A stretch of 64,000 bases of DNA from Tolypocladium sp. Sup5 PDA-1 (lineage: Eukaryota > Ascomycota > Sordariomycetes > Hypocreales > Ophiocordycipitaceae), in contig JPHH03000006.1 in assembly GCA_000750105.3 (NCBI GenBank), positions 248,001-312,000 on the forward strand, written 5' to 3'. A program made the translations under genes and the position numbers. This document shows, piece after piece, positions 46,047-58,500 of this stretch. Numbering within the stretch: position 1 is the stretch's first letter; each line of letters starts with the position of its first letter. The notes under the pieces are model-generated. The model ran no database searches and was not told the origin of the DNA. It saw only the letters and a program-made list of their open reading frames with translations.

Positions 46047-48907
46047 GTTGGGCAAAGGCGTGCTTCTTCTTTGTTGAAATGGTATAGTGAAGCAGACAGC
46101 GTCGACGGGGGGTGTGAGTCTGTCTGATCTGATCTCACTTGATCTGATCTCAGTTCTCATCGACTGCCACGACAGAATGTTGAATCAGAGTCAGAGTAGA
46201 TGGCAAGCATCCCATCACCGCAAACGTGTCCCGGTAAGTCCTTTGTCAAAGTGCATCACTCTCACAGTCAGCCATCAACCACCCGAACATCCGCGAAACA
46301 TGCTGCCCGACTTACACCAGCCCTGCCCCAAAGCACGGCCTTCGGACAGCATTCCAGTCAGCCCGCCACCACCAAAGGCGCCAACAATAGAGACAAAGAG
46401 AATCCCAGCCCACTGTGTCCAGGAACAAAGCCATGTCTCGGGAGGGCACGTTGGCGGGTGGCGCTGGCAGGTGCCGGATATGGAGGGTCGGACTACAGGG
46501 TAGGTCTTTGTTAGACGCTCTCGCGTACGTGTGAAAGGGAACAGAAGAAAGGAACAAGACTCGGATGGGGTTGGTTGTTGCGGAGATTTTCAGTGGTATT
46601 CATTTTTTATCCCCCGTGAGTTGTGCCGGCCTCGGCAGCTGCAACAGCCCTGTTATCCACGATGCCGATGCCTCCCTTGAAGGAGTCGCCAATACACGAC
46701 CCGCCAATATCAAGGGAGTCTCATCTGTGAGGAGAGCATCGCCGTGGCAACTGTTAACAAAGCAAAATGCTGGACCCATACAGGTTTCCGCCATCGTCAA
46801 GGGCAGCTGCTGAATATAAGTCCCCTTGGTCCCCCCCTCGAGTCCCTCAACAACGCAGTTCAATATTCCATCAGAGGCGCCCACTCCTTTACCCGTCAAG
46901 CATACTCGACCTGGATTATACCCAGAGGGTCGTTGAGCAAGGCAACACGGACGAGACGGACGCTTTACACCCCAACGAGCTATAGTCCTTGGCCATCACC
47001 CTCGGCTGCTCGAGCATTCTTCAGCATCGACCTCGACCGAGCAGGGCTCTCGCACACATACCTACTGCCTCACAGCGCCCGCGCCGTCGCCCAAGAAACC
47101 ACGCCACGCAGAGTAGTACGGAGTAGTTATCCGCCCCCAGAACGGCCGACGGCGCTCGATCCAGACCAGACGGGACGAGGCGAGGCTCGACAACCGCGCG
47201 TCTACGTGGCGACGCCTGGCATGCCGTCATTGCCCTCTCCGCCATCACCGCCACAGCCGGTGCCGCTGTTCAACGCCGTGGTAGACCCGTTCTTCCCAGC
47301 TGCGGCGAGCTGAGCTGCCCTGCCCTGCCGCCAAGCAAACCTCCCTCTCCGAGAGAGTTCAATGGATCGCGCAGCCAAGGGAGCAAAAAGAGGAGTCGAG
47401 TCTCCCTTGCCCGAGGATCGACGGCCCCTTGGCATACCAGTCATGCGCTGGCTGCATCCCAAGGCTTACCTAAGGTAACGTAACCACCAACGCCCGGAGC
47501 ATCTTGTCCTCACATACCTCGCTTAGTCGCCCAACCAGGCAATGTGAGTCCAGCTTCATTCATTCAGGGGCATCTCACCCGCCAGTCAACACCAACAAGT
47601 CAAGCTTGGCCACATCATCTCACCGACTCATGCTGCCCCCCGAAACGCTCGTGCGCCAGCGCAAAGCAAAGTCGGCTGTGTCCCGGCCAAATGACCGAGA
47701 CTAAGGCAACGTCCCCCGGTCCTGACGTCACACTGCAAAGGCGGACGTGTCCAAGCTCGTGAGAGGCCAATTGCATCGCTCCAAAGTGCGCAATTCGCCC
47801 AGCCTCCACGCGCCCGCGCCGCGTTTTCCCCCATAATAAAAAGACGCATTTTTGAAATGCGCATTTCATTTCCCCAGCCCTGCAGCCAATCGTCACATGG
47901 CGTGCCTGTCGCGTATCCTTGCGCCAGGCCTAAAGGGAAAGCACATGGCACACGTTCACGCTGGAGAGGCACGTACGAGTACTCGTAGTTTTCGAGAAGA
48001 ATTTTTACTTCTTTTTTTGTCCCTGTTTGTAGCTGCACAAGCCCAAAGGGGTTATGCGGGAGTCATGTACTATCATCGATCGAGCCTCGACTCATCGAGG
48101 GTTCCCATCAGGCACAACTACAGCGTAGTTGTACCCGAATGCCTCCCTATCCCTGGACCTGGATGGCGACAGTTCCATCCCTTGGCAGCCTCCGGAAGAA
48201 TTGTACAGAAATCCCTGCGTCTGCAGAGTCGAGCCCGTCTCGTCGTGCCAGACTGGGATCAGACCACCAACTTTCCTTCCACCGCGTCTTTGGACCTTCA
48301 AGCCCGCGTGTGGGGGGTATCCTTTCCATATCAAACAAAAGGCCACTTTGCATTCTCGGTGTTCCTTGCCCTGTCTCAAGTCTGGCCAAGCAAGCCTCCT
48401 TTCGTGCTTCGAACCCTTCGAAACCCCTTTTCCTCCCAATAGACGGCACTCTCTGCCTCGAGGTGCGTCCTTCTTAACCCCACCGTGCATATGCCAATGG
48501 GCAATCGTGCAAGGCCTGGTATCCCCAACGTTGCATGCGAAATAATGTCGAAAATGAAATAATAAAAAAAGGGGGTATGATCGGGTGTGCCAGTTTTTTT
48601 TTGGTGCCGAAAAGACTTGCTGAGAAAGATTTTGTATTCGCAAAACAAAAAGCAGTCGCTAAATGCCATGACGTTGACGAGAAATATGAGCATTCTGGAT
48701 GACGCCAATGGCGCGATACACAGAGAGCATGAGCGTCCTGTTGTCGTGGACGGCATCGGCCAAGCTGATGTTGGGGATTTCATCATCGATGGACTGCCAT
48801 GCGTGTCTCTGAGCCCAGCCCCAGAGCGTGATTATGCTTGAAGCAGGCACCATGTGAGGCGGCAACCAGGTGAAGGCCGACAAGTAGGGGGACTCCCACC
48901 AATTACC
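46047..48907. other. Intergenic (2.9 kb), no supported gene
   Basis: This region lies between the start of the large unknown gene and the 3' end of the cyclin gene, both on the minus strand, so it holds the unknown gene's promoter and the cyclin 3' untranslated region. Short overlapping frames only. A TACGGAGTA motif lies at 47117-47125, an 8-bp hairpin at 48114-48132 and an A/T-rich patch at 48540-48660. The long run of CT-rich plus-strand sequence near 47220-47330 has no coding signature. Confidence 0.55.
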
Positions 48908-50156
48908 CTATTGCTGGTGGAGCCCCTGCTGGTTCGGTACTCCCATGTGGCGCGCGTGTTGTGCGTATCCTGAAGCGTGATGTTGCTGAGGCGTAGGTGT
49001 GACGGGACATCGAGGCGGCAGCGGATACGACTCCTTGGGCATGTTGCCGAAGCAGGCGCCGTCGGGTGTGATGGGCGGGGTGAGGTAACCGTCAAAGACA
49101 TTTGGGGCAACGTGTCCCTTCTGAGGTGTGCTGTAGATGTCTCCGTGCTTAGAAATGATCTCGGCCGGCGGCGACGGGGGGTTGGCGTTGCGCTGTATTT
49201 GCACCATGGCCGCGGCTCGGGCAGCGACGAAGTCGGCCAGTCGATGCGAGACCCGGTACGTGTTTGGTGACGAGTACTTTCGGGCCAGTGTGGGCGAAGG
49301 CTGGTCGAGGTGATGGGCGATTGTCTCGGCGACGGCGCCCTCCTCATGATCCAACTCCCTGTCTGCAACCTCGGGTCGGCCCAAGATGGCTCGGGCGACG
49401 GCCAGGGAGGCGCGCGCCATCGTGGAAGGCTTGACGGAGACGAAATCCCGGTGGTAGAGGGCGACTTCGCACAGGTACGACGCCATGCAATCTACCTCCT
49501 TATCGTCGTGCTCGTACGCCACCAGCAGCTGGGAGAAGAAGTCGACAGTCGGGTGACCAATAGCCCACTCGAGCGTGTTGAGGACATGCATCTCCATCTG
49601 GGTGAACATGCCCGCGTCGTACAGGCCGCAGCACATGTTGCTGAGCTCCGATATTTGAGGTACCCGATCTTTCTTGTCACCATACTTGGCGGCAATCAAC
49701 AAGGCGGCGCAGCCGACCAGTTGGTAATGATGCTTGTACACAACCCTCTTGGAGCAGTACCGGTCCAGCAGGTTGACGGTGAGGAACAGAGTTTCGGGGA
49801 GGAGGACGAAGGCGGCGTGGGCCTCGACGAGGAAGTCGACGAGATATGGTCTCATATACCATTGAATCTCTCGCTGCATGTCGATGAGGCTGGCATCTGG
49901 AAGAGTTTCATCCTAAACAAGTTTGGTCAGCAGTGGACAGACGAGACGACAGTTGGGGAAAGCATGCCTCCATGGTTTGCATGTGCTTCAAGATGTCCTC
50001 CAGGTACTCATCGGCGGCGAGGCGTGAGAGCTCGCCGGCAATGACGTCTTGCCTTTGGCGGGCGACCATCTTGGCTGCGGCGCGAGAGTCGATGCACTGT
50101 TGATGAGGCTCATCGGACTCGACGAAGAAAGTCTCGTCGGCGTGTGTGAACTCCAT
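48908..50156 (-). CDS. G1/S-type cyclin (Cln-like)
   Basis: Predicted cyclin that activates the Cdc28/NimX-type CDK at G1/S; in filamentous fungi this single Cln-like cyclin also affects polarity. Exons 50156-49968 and 49912-48908 give 397 residues. The 55-nt phase-0 intron (49967-49913) uses a GC donor (GAG/GCATGC) with GCTGACC and TTTAG; the join gives HMQTME-DETLPDASLIDMQREIQWYMRPYLVDFL, which is how this family reads. The cyclin box covers about residues 75-190 (LVDFLVEAHAAFVLLPETLFLTVNLLDRY...YQLVGCAALLIAAKY; VPQISELSNMC), followed by a second fold segment (HPTVDFFSQLL...SMARASLAVARAIL). The tail is Pro/Ser/Thr-rich, with CDK-like sites (YSTPQK, YLTPPITPDG), typical for unstable cyclins. 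ATG 50156 begins MEFTHADETFF. Confidence 0.9.
49913..49967 (-). other. GC-AG intron of the cyclin gene
   Basis: No GT donor near the exon end keeps the conserved reading; GAG/GCATGC does. Branch-like CTGAC and acceptor TTTAG are present. 55 nt, phase 0. Confidence 0.8.
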
Positions 50157-51307
50157 GGTGAACTAAGCCGATGATCTCCTTTCCGAGGTCGGGCTGCCGG
50201 GGACAAGGTCGAGATTATAAGCTTGCGTTTGATGCGTCGAGGTCAAAGAGTGAATGCTGAAGTTCCCCAGGAATCTCGAGGTCGGAGACGATTCGATAAT
50301 GAATGAGCTTGGGCGCGTGTCAAGGAGTGTACCGCAACCCAAGGAATTAAGGGTATTAAGATATTAATGAGTGTGATGAAGAACTAATGGAAAAGAGTGA
50401 CTGTGGCTGGGAACGGAGCCAGAACCATGGACTTGAAATTGGCGGAGGCAACGAAAAAGGGATTGGCAAGGGGCCCGTTTAAAGACGAGGTCGAGGTCGA
50501 CTATGGAGCTCTAGAGAGTCGACGGCATTAGCATGTGGTCCCGTTGCAGAATCGGATCTTTGTGGCGCAAGGATGCAGCCATTGGCCGCGCCCCAGGTAC
50601 TGTTGCATCTCCCCTAGTGAGCCGCTCCCTTGAAGAGTAGGGGTTTGGCTCAGGCACGAGGAATGCGGTGGATTGGCACGAGAGGGGGGAAGGGAAGGGG
50701 AAGGCTTACCGCCACGGGCGACGAAGGGACGAGACAGAGATGAGACACACTCTGTGATTGGCCGGATCAACGAGTTAACGTCTCCGGCAGAGCAATGCAC
50801 AGGATTGAAGTCCAACGCGACGGTGGAGAGGCTGAGATATGCAAGAGGCAGCACGGCATGCAGCTGTATGAGGGAGCACTCGAAGATTAGATCCCACCGA
50901 AACCTAATCTCTGGGCAAGCTCCACGGCGACATACCTTTGTATCTACTCAGAGTTCGCAATTGCAGGATCCACCAGTTTGCCGCGATAAAAGAATGCCAA
51001 ACGCAATCAAGGACGCGACGTTTGAATCTTGGCTAGTTCCGACTACCTCTCGCAGAAGGAGAGAAGACGGAGACAGATGGACGAGAGACAAGAGGCGGGA
51101 ACCCAGCTCTACTTGTTTGGCTTATGCAGGAATCAGGTGGCGGTTCTCAGTGCCTGGACCTGAAGAGGTGGGACAATTAACGACTGGGACAGCGATACAG
51201 AGATCGAGTGTCCAGGTGAGCCAGTCTCGGGAAGGGTCGCTCGATCGTTTCGCCGCGGTCGACGGGCAACGAAGGGAGCAGGCGAGCGGGTTGGCGGAGT
51301 AGGTCGA

Positions 51308-51334
51308 AATTCCTCGGTTCGGCGCCGAGGAATT
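51308..51334. repeat. Perfect 10-bp inverted repeat (hairpin)
   Basis: AATTCCTCGG at 51308-51317 and its exact complement CCGAGGAATT at 51325-51334 flank a 7-nt loop. It lies about 1.15 kb upstream of the cyclin ATG. Confidence 0.9.
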
Positions 51335-51594
51335 CTGGGGCTTTAGGGTGGGAGCGTCGAAGAGGCACAGAGGGCGTTGTCGAGATGGGGGACAAGTGAA
51401 ATACCAGCGAAGGTCTTTTTGATTCACTTCTTCACCCACTTTTCCTCTCTGGCGTCTTGTTCCTATCCTTTATAGAGCGGCCCGAGGAGGGAGGATGGGG
51501 GGTCGGGCCGGGAGGCGTCGAAACGGGGCGTAGCCGGCGGGATTCTCCTCAGTCCAGTTGCCAGGCTCGGTTCCGACCTGCTGCTCACACGGGT

Positions 51595-51737
51595 CAGGAG
51601 GAGTTGGAATGACTGAGGGAATGAATGGATAGGAAAAGAGGGAGAGGAGGGGAGGAGAAGGAGAGAGGATGAGGAGGGAGGTGGGATAAAAAGGTAAGAG
51701 GAGGATGGAGAAGAGGAGAAAGGACTGGAGGAGAGGT
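51595..51737 (-). promoter_or_regulatory. Polypyrimidine tract upstream of the cyclin gene
   Basis: About 140 bp almost purely purine on the plus strand, thus CT-rich in the direction of cyclin transcription. Candidate core-promoter or leader element. Confidence 0.5.
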
Positions 51738-52540
51738 AGTTTTAACCAGCGGAACGACCAGGTACGGGCTGGGTACGGGCTGAGAGGTACCGGCCCCTGG
51801 GCGTGGCCGCTGGCTGGCCGCGGAGGAGCTGGGAACAGAGGAGTGTGTCTGTGTGCTGTGGGCGCAGGAGAAGCAGTAGGAGGAGCCTTGCTTGCTTGGT
51901 CTGGGCGGCCAGGCCATCTGCCTTGCTTCGCACCAGCACCAGCCAGTGACTTGTGCAGTCGTACCGCGTCGCCTGTGGGCTGCGCTACTGGGGTCCGTCC
52001 GTCCCATCGACTGGGGAGGGGGTGGGAGCTGGTGGGTGGTGGTTGGTGGCCCAGACGAGCGAGCGAGCGACCTACCATCCGCCATCCGCTGCGTGCGCGC
52101 CCACATTGTATCGTAGTGTCTGGGGGGGAGGGGTGGCGTGCAGCGAGCGAGCAGCGAAGCGTCGGCGTCGTTGTGCAAGGACTGGGGTGGGTGGTGGTAG
52201 GTGGTGGTGATGCATTGGATGCACGTCAGGTACTTACCACATGCATGCAATGGCGCGCGGCGCGCGGGTGCTCGCTCGGTGTTGAGATTGCGAGATGTGC
52301 AGATGCAGGGCAAACGGCTCACGATGGCGAGAGAGACAAGCAGTCGTATCGCTGTGAGATGTTCGAGGTGATGAGATGAATGATTTGAGTCGCGAGTCTT
52401 GAACTTGGTGATGGCCTGCAGTGGCAAGAGTGGTTAGCTTTTTGCTTTGTTTCCCTCGGCTGGGAAATTCGAGGTGGCAGGGATGATTCTTCTCGTACCG
52501 TGTTTGGCAGACGGGTAAGGAGGTATGTACGGACTATCCG

Positions 52541-55500
52541 TACGGAGTATGGAACTTGGGAGGAATGGATAACTGCAGGCGGAGGAGGATAAAGTAGGTG
52601 ACGAGGCGTACAGTGACAGAACACGAGTGAGCCGTGGTTCGTGCGTTTTGCCTGTGTTGAACACTCTCTCACTTGGGGTTTCGTGTTGGAGCAGATGGAA
52701 GTCGAGCGGAGAGGCTCTCTAGCTACTAGCTACCTTGGAGGTATGACGCTACTCGCGAGCTGTTCAGAGCTCCAGCTGCGGCTGCCTCAGGCGGACTATT
52801 ATACCTACCACTACCAGCCTCAGGCCACCGGTCAGGAGCTGACCTAAGGTATTGTTTGTTATCAATTCAACTGCGCTCTACGCTGTGCATTGACTGTTTA
52901 TTGTTTTCGCAACTGGCCGCTTCCTCCCCGGCCAGGCCAGTCGCCCAATCTCCCCCGGTGTCGTGTGCGTGTGCGTGTGTGCAGAAACTGCATGTTCCTG
53001 TCCCATCTATCCGTAATATTTCACCCGCTGCATTCAAGGTTTGGGGCTCATTAATACCAGCCTGCACATTCGTTGCACACCACCACTGGTGCACCACCGT
53101 CCCCCACAGCCGCTAAAAAGGGCTGTGCATTGTGCTCGCCTTGTATCCGTACATCGATGGCCGTCCCGCTTCGAGTCGCTGCATGTCATCAAACTACCTC
53201 CTAACATCGCTTTCATCAATGACAGCCGACACGAAACTGCCGCTGTCCACGAACCGCGATGACAGGAGTAATCAATGCGCCAGGAACTCCGAGTTCCAGC
53301 TTCATGGCTGACGCCAGAGCACGTCTTTGTCCAGGCCACCATTGGACCGGCAGGGGGGCCCTCGTCGCTGCTTGTCAGAGCGCCGCCAATGGATGGACGG
53401 ATCGGGCGATGCCAAACCGTAGGGCAACTGTTTCCCGCAATGGTAACGCCATGGTGGCCGAGGCCGTGGCTGCCGACAGGGCATTTGCGGTTCTGGAAGT
53501 GGGTGTCCGCGAATGATGCGACAGTTGCTGGCTATACGATCCATTCAGGAGCAGCGTCGTGATGATCGTGCGGCAGCGTGTACAGTACTTCGTACATTCG
53601 GTACCATGAGCGCCGCGCCGTGTCCGTCGTTGCCTCTGGCCAACCCGTCATGTCATGGTGCAGCTCTGACGGACTTCTGACCGTGCCCGGCAGCGTCAGG
53701 TAAGCCTCTGCGTCGCTTGTGCTCCAACGGGCAAAGCCTGCGAGGAGCTCGTGGCTTATTACGGACGTACTCCGTACTCGTACTGTATTATGTACTAGGT
53801 CCGCTGATAATAGCCGCTGACAATAGTCCGTAGATGGCAGCCGGTGCATCTTTGGCGGGCCGCGTCGTGTGGCTGGTGGTGGTGATGCGGCTTGATCCCT
53901 TCCTTGCTTCGTCAACGTCAAACGACTATTTACCTGCTTTCCCGCTTCACAGACTGAGGGAACAACGAAGCCCTACATGGCACATTTCATCAGTCTGGCT
54001 CGCGTCCCGAGGCACTTCGGGCTCCTCCCGGGATTGAGGTTTCTGGGTCCCCTCAGGGCCATGGACCAGGGCCGTCGTCCAGCCTATGGCAGCACCTGGC
54101 CAGACTCGGGCGCCGCGACACCCAAGGCGAGCTGGCAGCACGGCGATTGCGCTACGGCGGTTTTAGTGGTTGCAGTCCCCCAGAGGCCCAGTAGAACCGT
54201 GGGCGCCGGCCGCCTCCTCGCTGCGGCGCACAGCCAATCACGTCGCTAGGACGCGCTTCGGCACGACTCGACCAGATCCAATTTATCATGCGTGTCAAGA
54301 TGAGCCTTTCTGCACTCGACCAATCCTTCGGCGTCGCCTGTGCCCTAAGGCCCCTACAGACAAGCCTCAGCGACGCCCTGTGTCTCGAGTGTCGCGCGCT
54401 GACAGGCCTGGCCTCCTTGCCTCACGTCGGCTTCGTTCGCCTGTGAATGCACGGAGGACTCAGGTTGGCTCAGGGGCCGCGAGGGGCCAAAAGCTCAAGA
54501 CCACGGTGCCTGTGTTGCCACGAGCTCGTACAGGATTGGGATGATTGCATAACTAACTGGGAGACATGCCGTCAGACGCACAGAGTTCATACGTACATGG
54601 CCGCAATCTGCCCGATTCATCGATATCCGGTCCAAACAGCCGCCGCCAGCACATGGGACCTCAAGGCGGCCGTCATGCCACGGTACGAACACCAACGTAC
54701 CGTACGAGATGCGCGCGTGTTTGCATCAACTACGGAGTACAGTAATTGCGCTGTGCTTCGTTCCCTGTACCCGGCCAGGCCAGAGAGCCAGCCAAGCATC
54801 GTGCGTCACCAAAAAAAAAGCAAAGCTGGCTGCTCATCTGGGAAACGATCCTCGTGGGGCGCCTCAGCTGGGTCGGGTTCGCCGCCGGCTTATTAGCTGC
54901 CTTTTCTGACCAGCACGCAGGAATCGAGGATGCCTCTTGTGAAGAAGTATCGGCTCTTGGTCTCTATTCACACAACAATTGGGGCCTGGGCGAACGCCGT
55001 CTTGGCCCCTTGAGCGGTTCATGATACTCAGGAACCTCGGGGGTAACGATATCCTGTCAATTGGGCTTTAATTCCATGTGAAGCGGTGATGGGCACGTCC
55101 GTCAGCCAAAACGCCAAAAAAGCGGCGCTGTCGATGGCGGCTTACGTGCATTGGATGCTTGCCTCGACGCCCGCGGGTGTTGCTTGACCGAGGGGAGTGG
55201 TGCTCCGTAGCTCCAGCAAACACACAAAACGCCTTGCTATGGCATCTGCGCGGATGCAACGGCATTCGCCTACCACGTCAGGCAATGGAGGCAGCCTATA
55301 TCGTCCCGTGACGGATCACGACTGCGCCGAATTGGTGGACGAACTGCAGCTCCGCCTGCTGCAAGCATCGCACATGGCAGGATTGGGGTTCGATTGCACT
55401 GCCAATTGCTGGAGTAGACCACCGCAGCAGCTGCGAGGTCGTGCCATCGTTTCAAGAGCCTCCCCAATCATGTCCCGTTTCTGGATGCCTCGCCACAGCC

Positions 55501-58500
55501 AAGTCGTCGAGATGAGTTGGAGCATCCACTCCACAGCCGGGGTGCGTCTCTCCCACATGGATGGATGGATGGGTAGGCACGACATCTTGACATTGTATCC
55601 ATATCGTACGTCACGACGCAGAAAAGGAGCATGACTTGCAGCAAGATCGAGGATTGCAGATTGCGACCTTTGCGGGTTGTAATAATCCATCCATAGCCGT
55701 AGGAATCTGCCTGGTAGCGGCAAGCACATCATGTCTCGCCTTCCCCAAATCTCGCTTGGACTCGTGCCGTCAAAACTCCATCTCACGCGAATCGGTGGAG
55801 TTGAACCTTGAAAATTACTTAATGCGGTAATGTCGAAGAGCCCACACAACCCAATCGGCTGGGGTAGCATTTTCATGAAACACCATCTCAGTCTAATAAT
55901 ACCCCCGATGGGTTTGTGTGTTACCACGACGCACGCGTCCATTGTCCCTGTTAAACCCCAGATGCCGTCATCTCCTCGACCGTCGTCTTCCGTCAATCTT
56001 CCCGGGCTGGGAACCGTTCCGACACCAATCGTCCAACGAACATGTCTCCACGAACCATCAGCAGATCGGCTTCCTCAGGGCCAGGACGCCCTCGCCAATG
56101 ACCTACATAGGCTACCGCCAAGGTCGCGTTACTCTCGAAACCCACTCAACACATGTGGCCCAAGGACCCAATGGGATACAAGGACGCGTGCCTTGGATGA
56201 AACTCGATGAAGACTGCGCCAGCACATCAGCACCGCTAACTCGGTGGCTGCACGAGCTAGGAGAGCTTACAGGCCACGATTCAAGCTCCAGCAAGCTCCA
56301 GGCCTCTCTCACTCGTGTGCCGTATTCGCCGGCGCCGGCCGGTGAGGGGTAACAGAAGCCAGGAACACGATGAACCAGCCCCTCTACGAACTGTAGATGG
56401 AGATAGGCCTGCCCTACCTGCTGAAATCCAAGGAGGTGGTGAGATTCGCTGACAGCTGGAGGATGGCATTGTTGCGCCATTGGCTTGTTGGTTTGCTGCC
56501 AGGAGACCCCCCTCACCTCAGCGGCCAGGCTTCCGATTGCGTTGGGCTTGCTACTGGTTCGTAGACCCTTGCCTGAGCGAGGTCCTGCGAGGGATCACCA
56601 GGAGCAAGGCCCCGAAACAAGTGCACGATGACATTGTCCACACCTCAGTGATCCGAGCCCATTGCCCAGGTCTTACTGATACGCCCGGTAGCTGATAAGT
56701 CACCGTGGCTGTCTTGGTAGAGAAGCAGCCTCACGGCACTCGTCACTTTGAAGATCGATCCCGCGAAAAAGGAAACGATAGTCACAGAGGAGAGATGACT
56801 GATTGAAGCACCGACGCTCATTGTCTGAGCCTCTCTTGTTTGCCCACCACTTTGCCACAGCGCCGGTCCGCGGGTGATGCGTGGTCTGGTCATCCACCTG
56901 GGCGGCGCTGGTCTGCCCCGACCGGGCAAAGTCTAGACCTTGGCGACTGGCGTCTCAGCTGGTCGGGCCCCGAGGCCTAGCTAAGCAAGACACCCGGCAC
57001 GAACCTGTCCGATGGGACTAGTTGAACTTTCTTGGGAAGAGAGCCTGGGGGCGAACTGCGGTAGGCAGACGCCAGAGATAAGATGTCCAACGACCTCTGG
57101 GGGCTCGCCAGCAATGCAACAAAAGACACGACCCAACGTCACTTCTGGGCTGAGATCAGTGAGATCAGCCTCCGATGCGGGCCTATCGCATGGCTAGAAA
57201 GCTCCCCCACACGCGAGCCACGACAATCGCTTGACCCCTGCTCCGAATACAAAACACAAGAAGGCTGGACTCGTGGCTGAACAAGTCGCGGGCGACTACT
57301 CCGTATTGTCCGCGAGAACTCCTGGCAAGACGTCGCATGGCGGCCTACCGTTCACGCCGGCGTGGCACCAGACCACGACCCTAAGGCACGTTTCTGCCCA
57401 GGAGCAGCTCGAGCCAGAGACTGTCGTCGATCGACCATCTGCAAAACAGCGGCTGCGGCCATGAGGCTTCGTCGCAGGCCACCAGGCCTTGACCAGGCCC
57501 GTGTGCCAGGCATGAACATCCTGTGCCTCTCATCATCGGGCTACAGCACAAAGCCACAAGATTGTTCAACCAGACATGAAGGCATTGCGAGCCCCTCTCT
57601 AAATATGCTATGCAGTTGGTGGATTTGGTGAACAAACGCTCAACGTGTGACGTATGAGTTATTCCAGCTCCAAGGGGAGTGGGAGCAGGGGAGCCGCTAG
57701 GTCGGTGTCCTTGAGGCTTGCCCAGGCTTGCCGGGCTTACCCAGGCTTGCAACCACCGACTACTGTGCCTAGCGCTGCCCCGCAAGGGCTTCAACATTTG
57801 TGACGCCCGGCTCTGACTGGCTGTCGGGTGGCCGAGAACGAGGAGCGTTTCGTGTGCGCCGAGAGCACTACGACGACTCACGACGTGCGGTTCCGTCGAG
57901 CCGGTGATGCCGACGTTGGGCATTCCGAGCCGGAGCGACACGAATCCCGTGTTAGACCCCCGCCGGTACCGGTGGTGGCAGGGCAACAGCTTAGGGGCCG
58001 ACAAGATTGGCAAATATCAGACGACATGCTCCGTGTTGCGAGGCAAGGTATGGTAATGAGGTATCCACGGGCGGGTGCAGGGGAATAATGCTGCTGCCAT
58101 GTCCTGCATCGGGGCATCCAGAGATGATGCTGACTTCCTTGTGCATTGGCGCTGACGGGCCGCGATATCCCAAAGACTTCATTTCGGGGGCCGCATCTCC
58201 CAGTCTCGCCCGGAGGCAAAGCAAGCAAGCGTTTGCTACAGACCAAGGCAAGGGACAGTTCCGTCTCGGCGGAAACCCTGGGGTTGTTGGGCTCGCGTTG
58301 CTTCTGCTTTACGGCAATAGGGGACGTGGGGTGACTGTTTCGCCCACCCGCGAACCCGAAATGACGCCCAGACAAGTGGGCTTTTCCCTCCTTCTTTTCC
58401 TTTGTTCGCCTCCAACATGCACGCACTTTATGAACGTTACGACGCGAGCATGGCTGCATGGCTGCATGGCTAGCTGCAGGACGCGTTAAGCAGGAGCCCC

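Larger units (their letters stand above)
50157..52700. promoter_or_regulatory. Upstream region and probable long 5' leader of the cyclin gene
   Basis: No gene is supported here. On the cyclin-sense (minus) strand there is a strong polypyrimidine tract at 51595-51737, and a perfect 10-bp hairpin at 51308-51334 between it and the cyclin start. Such CT tracts often lie just upstream of transcription starts in filamentous fungi, so a 5' leader of more than 1 kb is possible; that is inference. A TACGGAGTA motif lies at 52541-52549. Confidence 0.4.

Noticed and set aside
51594..52427. 277-codon minus-strand frame upstream of the cyclin
   Set aside because: Its open reading is produced by the CT-rich tract (Ser/Pro/Leu runs). 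It more likely reflects leader or promoter sequence.
55316..55996. 226-codon minus-strand frame with some protein-like stretches
   Set aside because: It has no ATG at its open start, no motif I recognise and an equally open plus strand. I could not support it as a gene or a pseudogene.
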